From Pseudomonas viridiflava (GTDB taxonomy: Bacteria > Pseudomonadota > Gammaproteobacteria > Pseudomonadales > Pseudomonadaceae), in assembly GCF_900582195.1 (NCBI RefSeq), contig NZ_UTHA01000289.1, forward strand, positions 22,608-86,607: 64,000 nucleotides of DNA, given 5' to 3'. Positions 62,718-64,000 of this stretch are shown here, piece after piece. How positions within the stretch are numbered: the first letter of the stretch is position 1; every line of letters starts with the position of its first letter. A model generated the notes under the pieces. That model searched no databases, was not told where the DNA came from, and saw only the letters and a list, made by a program, of their open reading frames with translations. Made by a program: the position numbers and the translations under genes.

Positions 62718-62978
62718 ATGCGTACCGACGAAAAAGTCGAAAAAATATATCTCTAACCCAAGCACGTCGACTTCCCCAAACCCATCGATGGCCTGCCAGC
62801 TCCGGTCGAACTGGACATACAGCGTGGCCGAGCCTGTAGACGAAACGGTGGAAGAAGAGGTCGTCGCTCCGATCAAGCGACAGGGTTAACGCAAACCTAT
62901 GCCCGCATCTAATTTATCCACGAACTGCTCAAGCATGAACTGAGCCCCAGTGTCCTGGCGATGCTGCTGACCACCAAG
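62718..62978 (+). pseudogene. IS66 tnpB/tnpC fragments
   Basis: From ATG 62718: MRTDEKVEKIYL, stop, PKHVDFPKPIDGLPAPVEL, resembling the TnpB start (family pattern YLYPKPVDFRKSIDGLAALVELDI). Then AEPVDETVEEEVVAPIKRQG (62827-62889), a TnpC segment, and SPSVLAMLLTTK near 62950 just before the IS3 border. Heavily decayed, with in-frame stops and large deletions. A minus-strand reading of 62 codons over the same DNA is judged spurious. Confidence 0.6.
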
Positions 62979-62986
62979 TGTAGTGG

Positions 62987-63650
62987 TCAACTAATCCCGG
63001 ACACGACATTAAGTTTTTCTTCGGCCCGAGCTGGCGCCAACCCACCGTTGAATTGATGGGGTCGAACCCAGTTGTACCGATGCATCAAGAAGTGGCTGAT
63101 ATCGCGCTGGGCTTCTTGAGCCGTTCGGCAACCCGTGGTCGGTATCCACTCCGTTTTCAAGCTGCGAAACACGCGCTCCATTGGCGCATTGTCCCAGCAA
63201 TTTCCCCGACGACTCATGCTCTGGCGCATGCGGTAACGCCACAGCCGCTGGCGAAATAAACGACTCGCATACTGCGACCCTTGATCCGAGTGAAAAAGCA
63301 GACCCTGAGGTCTTCCTCGTTGCTCATAGGCCATATCCAGTGCCTTGATAACCAATTTTATAGGCATGTGATCCGGGCTGTTTACTGACGAGGTCAAGCT
63401 CGCGCATCAGGCTGCGCACTTTGAACCGACCGAGCTGTTCACCGTCGTCACGCATCAGCGACAGGATGCTGCGGTTGCCCGCAGCACTGCGACTTTGCGA
63501 GAACAGCTCGCTCACCCGGCTGCGTAACCGAAGCCGTTCGACATCCGGTATGCGGCGCTTAAGACGCTGGGCGTAATAGCACGAACGGGTAACCTCAAAC
63601 ATCTTGCATAGCCAATCAATCGGCTCATGGACGCTCAGCTGATTGATCAG
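62987..63650 (-). pseudogene. IS3-family OrfB transposase with internal deletion
   Basis: The N-terminal piece runs to KQPGSHAYK (about 63350); the rest resumes in another frame at LVIKALDMAYEQRG and continues to the end with HSDQGSQYAS (second Asp) and NAPMERVFRS (Glu). The stretch normally holding the first catalytic Asp (GDITY) is gone, so no active transposase can be made. Normally translated by frameshifting from orfA. Confidence 0.85.
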
Positions 63651-63955
63651 CGCGTACGCTCGTGATCTTCCGACATCAAGAGCGCGGTAGCCTCTTTTAA
63701 TATCGATTTTTCCCGTTCAAGGCGGGCGATCCGGGCTTCCAGCTCCTGGATTTTCTGCTGTGCCGGGGTCAGCGCTTTGCTCTGCGGAGTGACGCCTTGG
63801 CGCTCCTGCTGAGCCTGATCAACCCAGCGGCGCAGGGCCGACTCGCCGACGCCGAGTGAACGGCTGGCTTCGATGTAGCTGTAGTTTTGCTTGAGTACGA
63901 GGTCAGCAACCTCGCGCTTGAATTCAGCAGAAAAGGAACGGCGTTGCTTGGTCAT
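63647..63955 (-). CDS. IS3-family OrfA (helix-turn-helix)
   Basis: A 102-residue protein from ATG 63955 (MTKQRRSFSAEFKREVADLV) with a helix-turn-helix (YIEASRSLGVGESALRRW) and a C-terminal leucine-zipper-like coiled coil (IQELEARIARLEREKSIL). Intact. An upstream in-frame start at 63979 is less likely. It binds the element's ends together with OrfB. Confidence 0.9.
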   Translation of the reverse strand: MTKQRRSFSAEFKREVADLVLKQNYSYIEASRSLGVGESALRRWVDQAQQERQGVTPQSKALTPAQQKIQELEARIARLEREKSILKEATALLMSEDHERTR

Positions 63956-64000
63956 CTGGCACCTTGATCTGGCAAGCATTCTTGCCTAAATGGATGTCCG

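Larger units (their letters stand above)
61404..62978 (+). mobile_element. IS66-family remnant, interrupted by an IS4-type insertion
   Basis: The left end begins GTAAGCG at 61404, the usual IS66 terminus. Decayed tnpB and tnpC fragments lie at 62718-62978. The IS4-type element (61446-62661) is inserted within it, and the right side is cut by the IS3-type element at 62979. Without the IS4 insertion only ~98 bases separate the end and the tnpB start, so tnpA is missing. Recognition by translated fragments only. Confidence 0.6.
62979..64000 (-). mobile_element. IS3-family insertion sequence, cut by the window end
   Basis: It begins TGTAGTGGTCAACTAATCCC at 62979. The window ends in TGTCCG (63995-64000), the first bases of the complementary repeat, so about 19 more bases should complete it. 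orfA is intact and orfB broken, both on the minus strand. It sits inside the IS66 tnpC fragment. Confidence 0.85.

Noticed and set aside
62688..62876. Minus-strand 62-codon frame with a Ser/Thr-rich start
   Set aside because: The plus strand of the same DNA reads as IS66 tnpB/tnpC fragments, which explains it better.
1..64000. CRISPR arrays, tRNA or rRNA genes, prophage genes, antiphage systems
   Set aside because: No regularly spaced repeats, cloverleaf sequences, phage structural genes or known defence domains were recognised by eye in the window.

Overview
The window is a chromosomal segment of a Pseudomonas of the fluorescens group. Evidence for this is the high-GC coding sequence, Pseudomonas-type REP pairs (a cgcgagcaagctcgctcccac core facing its own complement), and two gene orders I recall from P. 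aeruginosa: fumC-DUF2059-bolA-trhO-dsbA-like-ABC-rbdA, and yciK-mupP-ubiG-mtaD/mtnA-gyrA-serC-pheA-hisC-tyrA/aroA-cmk-rpsA-ihfB-O-antigen genes. No rRNA, tRNA or CRISPR array was recognised.

Layout. 0-6.3 kb: small envelope and stress genes (YkgJ, START-domain protein, LTA-synthase-like sulfatase, DUF3309, SDR, YnfA), then a csrA paralogue and yheU. 6.4-11.4 kb: the osmoprotectant dipeptide (NAGGN) cluster asnO-ngg plus an M42 peptidase. 11.4-18.2 kb: an accessory island of two divergent DUF6543 genes. One encodes only the DUF6543-type domain; the other is a 1608-residue DUF6543-LRR-NEL protein, a likely E3 ubiquitin ligase effector. 18.2-30.7 kb: housekeeping genes (mnmC, polyphosphate:AMP phosphotransferase, thiolase, EamA transporter, fumC, bolA, trhO, DsbA-like, ABC exporter). 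30.9-35.3 kb: two c-di-GMP genes (an RbdA-like PAS-GGDEF-EAL protein and a GGEEF cyclase) around a TenA/HDO-fold protein. 35.6-52 kb: the methylthioadenosine/ubiquinone/muropeptide-recycling block, gyrA, and the serC-to-rpsA aromatic amino acid/ribosomal operon. 52-61.3 kb: ihfB, lapA-like, then the start of an O-antigen locus (rfbBDA, glycosyltransferases, epimerase, WbpL-like initiating transferase). 61.4-64 kb: nested, decayed insertion sequences (IS4-type inside an IS66 remnant, whose other side is cut by an IS3-type element running off the end).

How it fits together. The 35-53 kb block is conserved core. Variable DNA sits at the O-antigen locus after ihfB and at the DUF6543/NEL island. 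The most interesting items are the DUF6543/NEL pair, an AT-rich patch of about 300 bp inside the EAL domain of the RbdA-like protein, a perfect hairpin over the csrA ribosome binding site, and the nested IS scar in the O-antigen locus. Start codons were chosen by ribosome binding site and family length. Functions rest on motif recognition alone; no database search was run.
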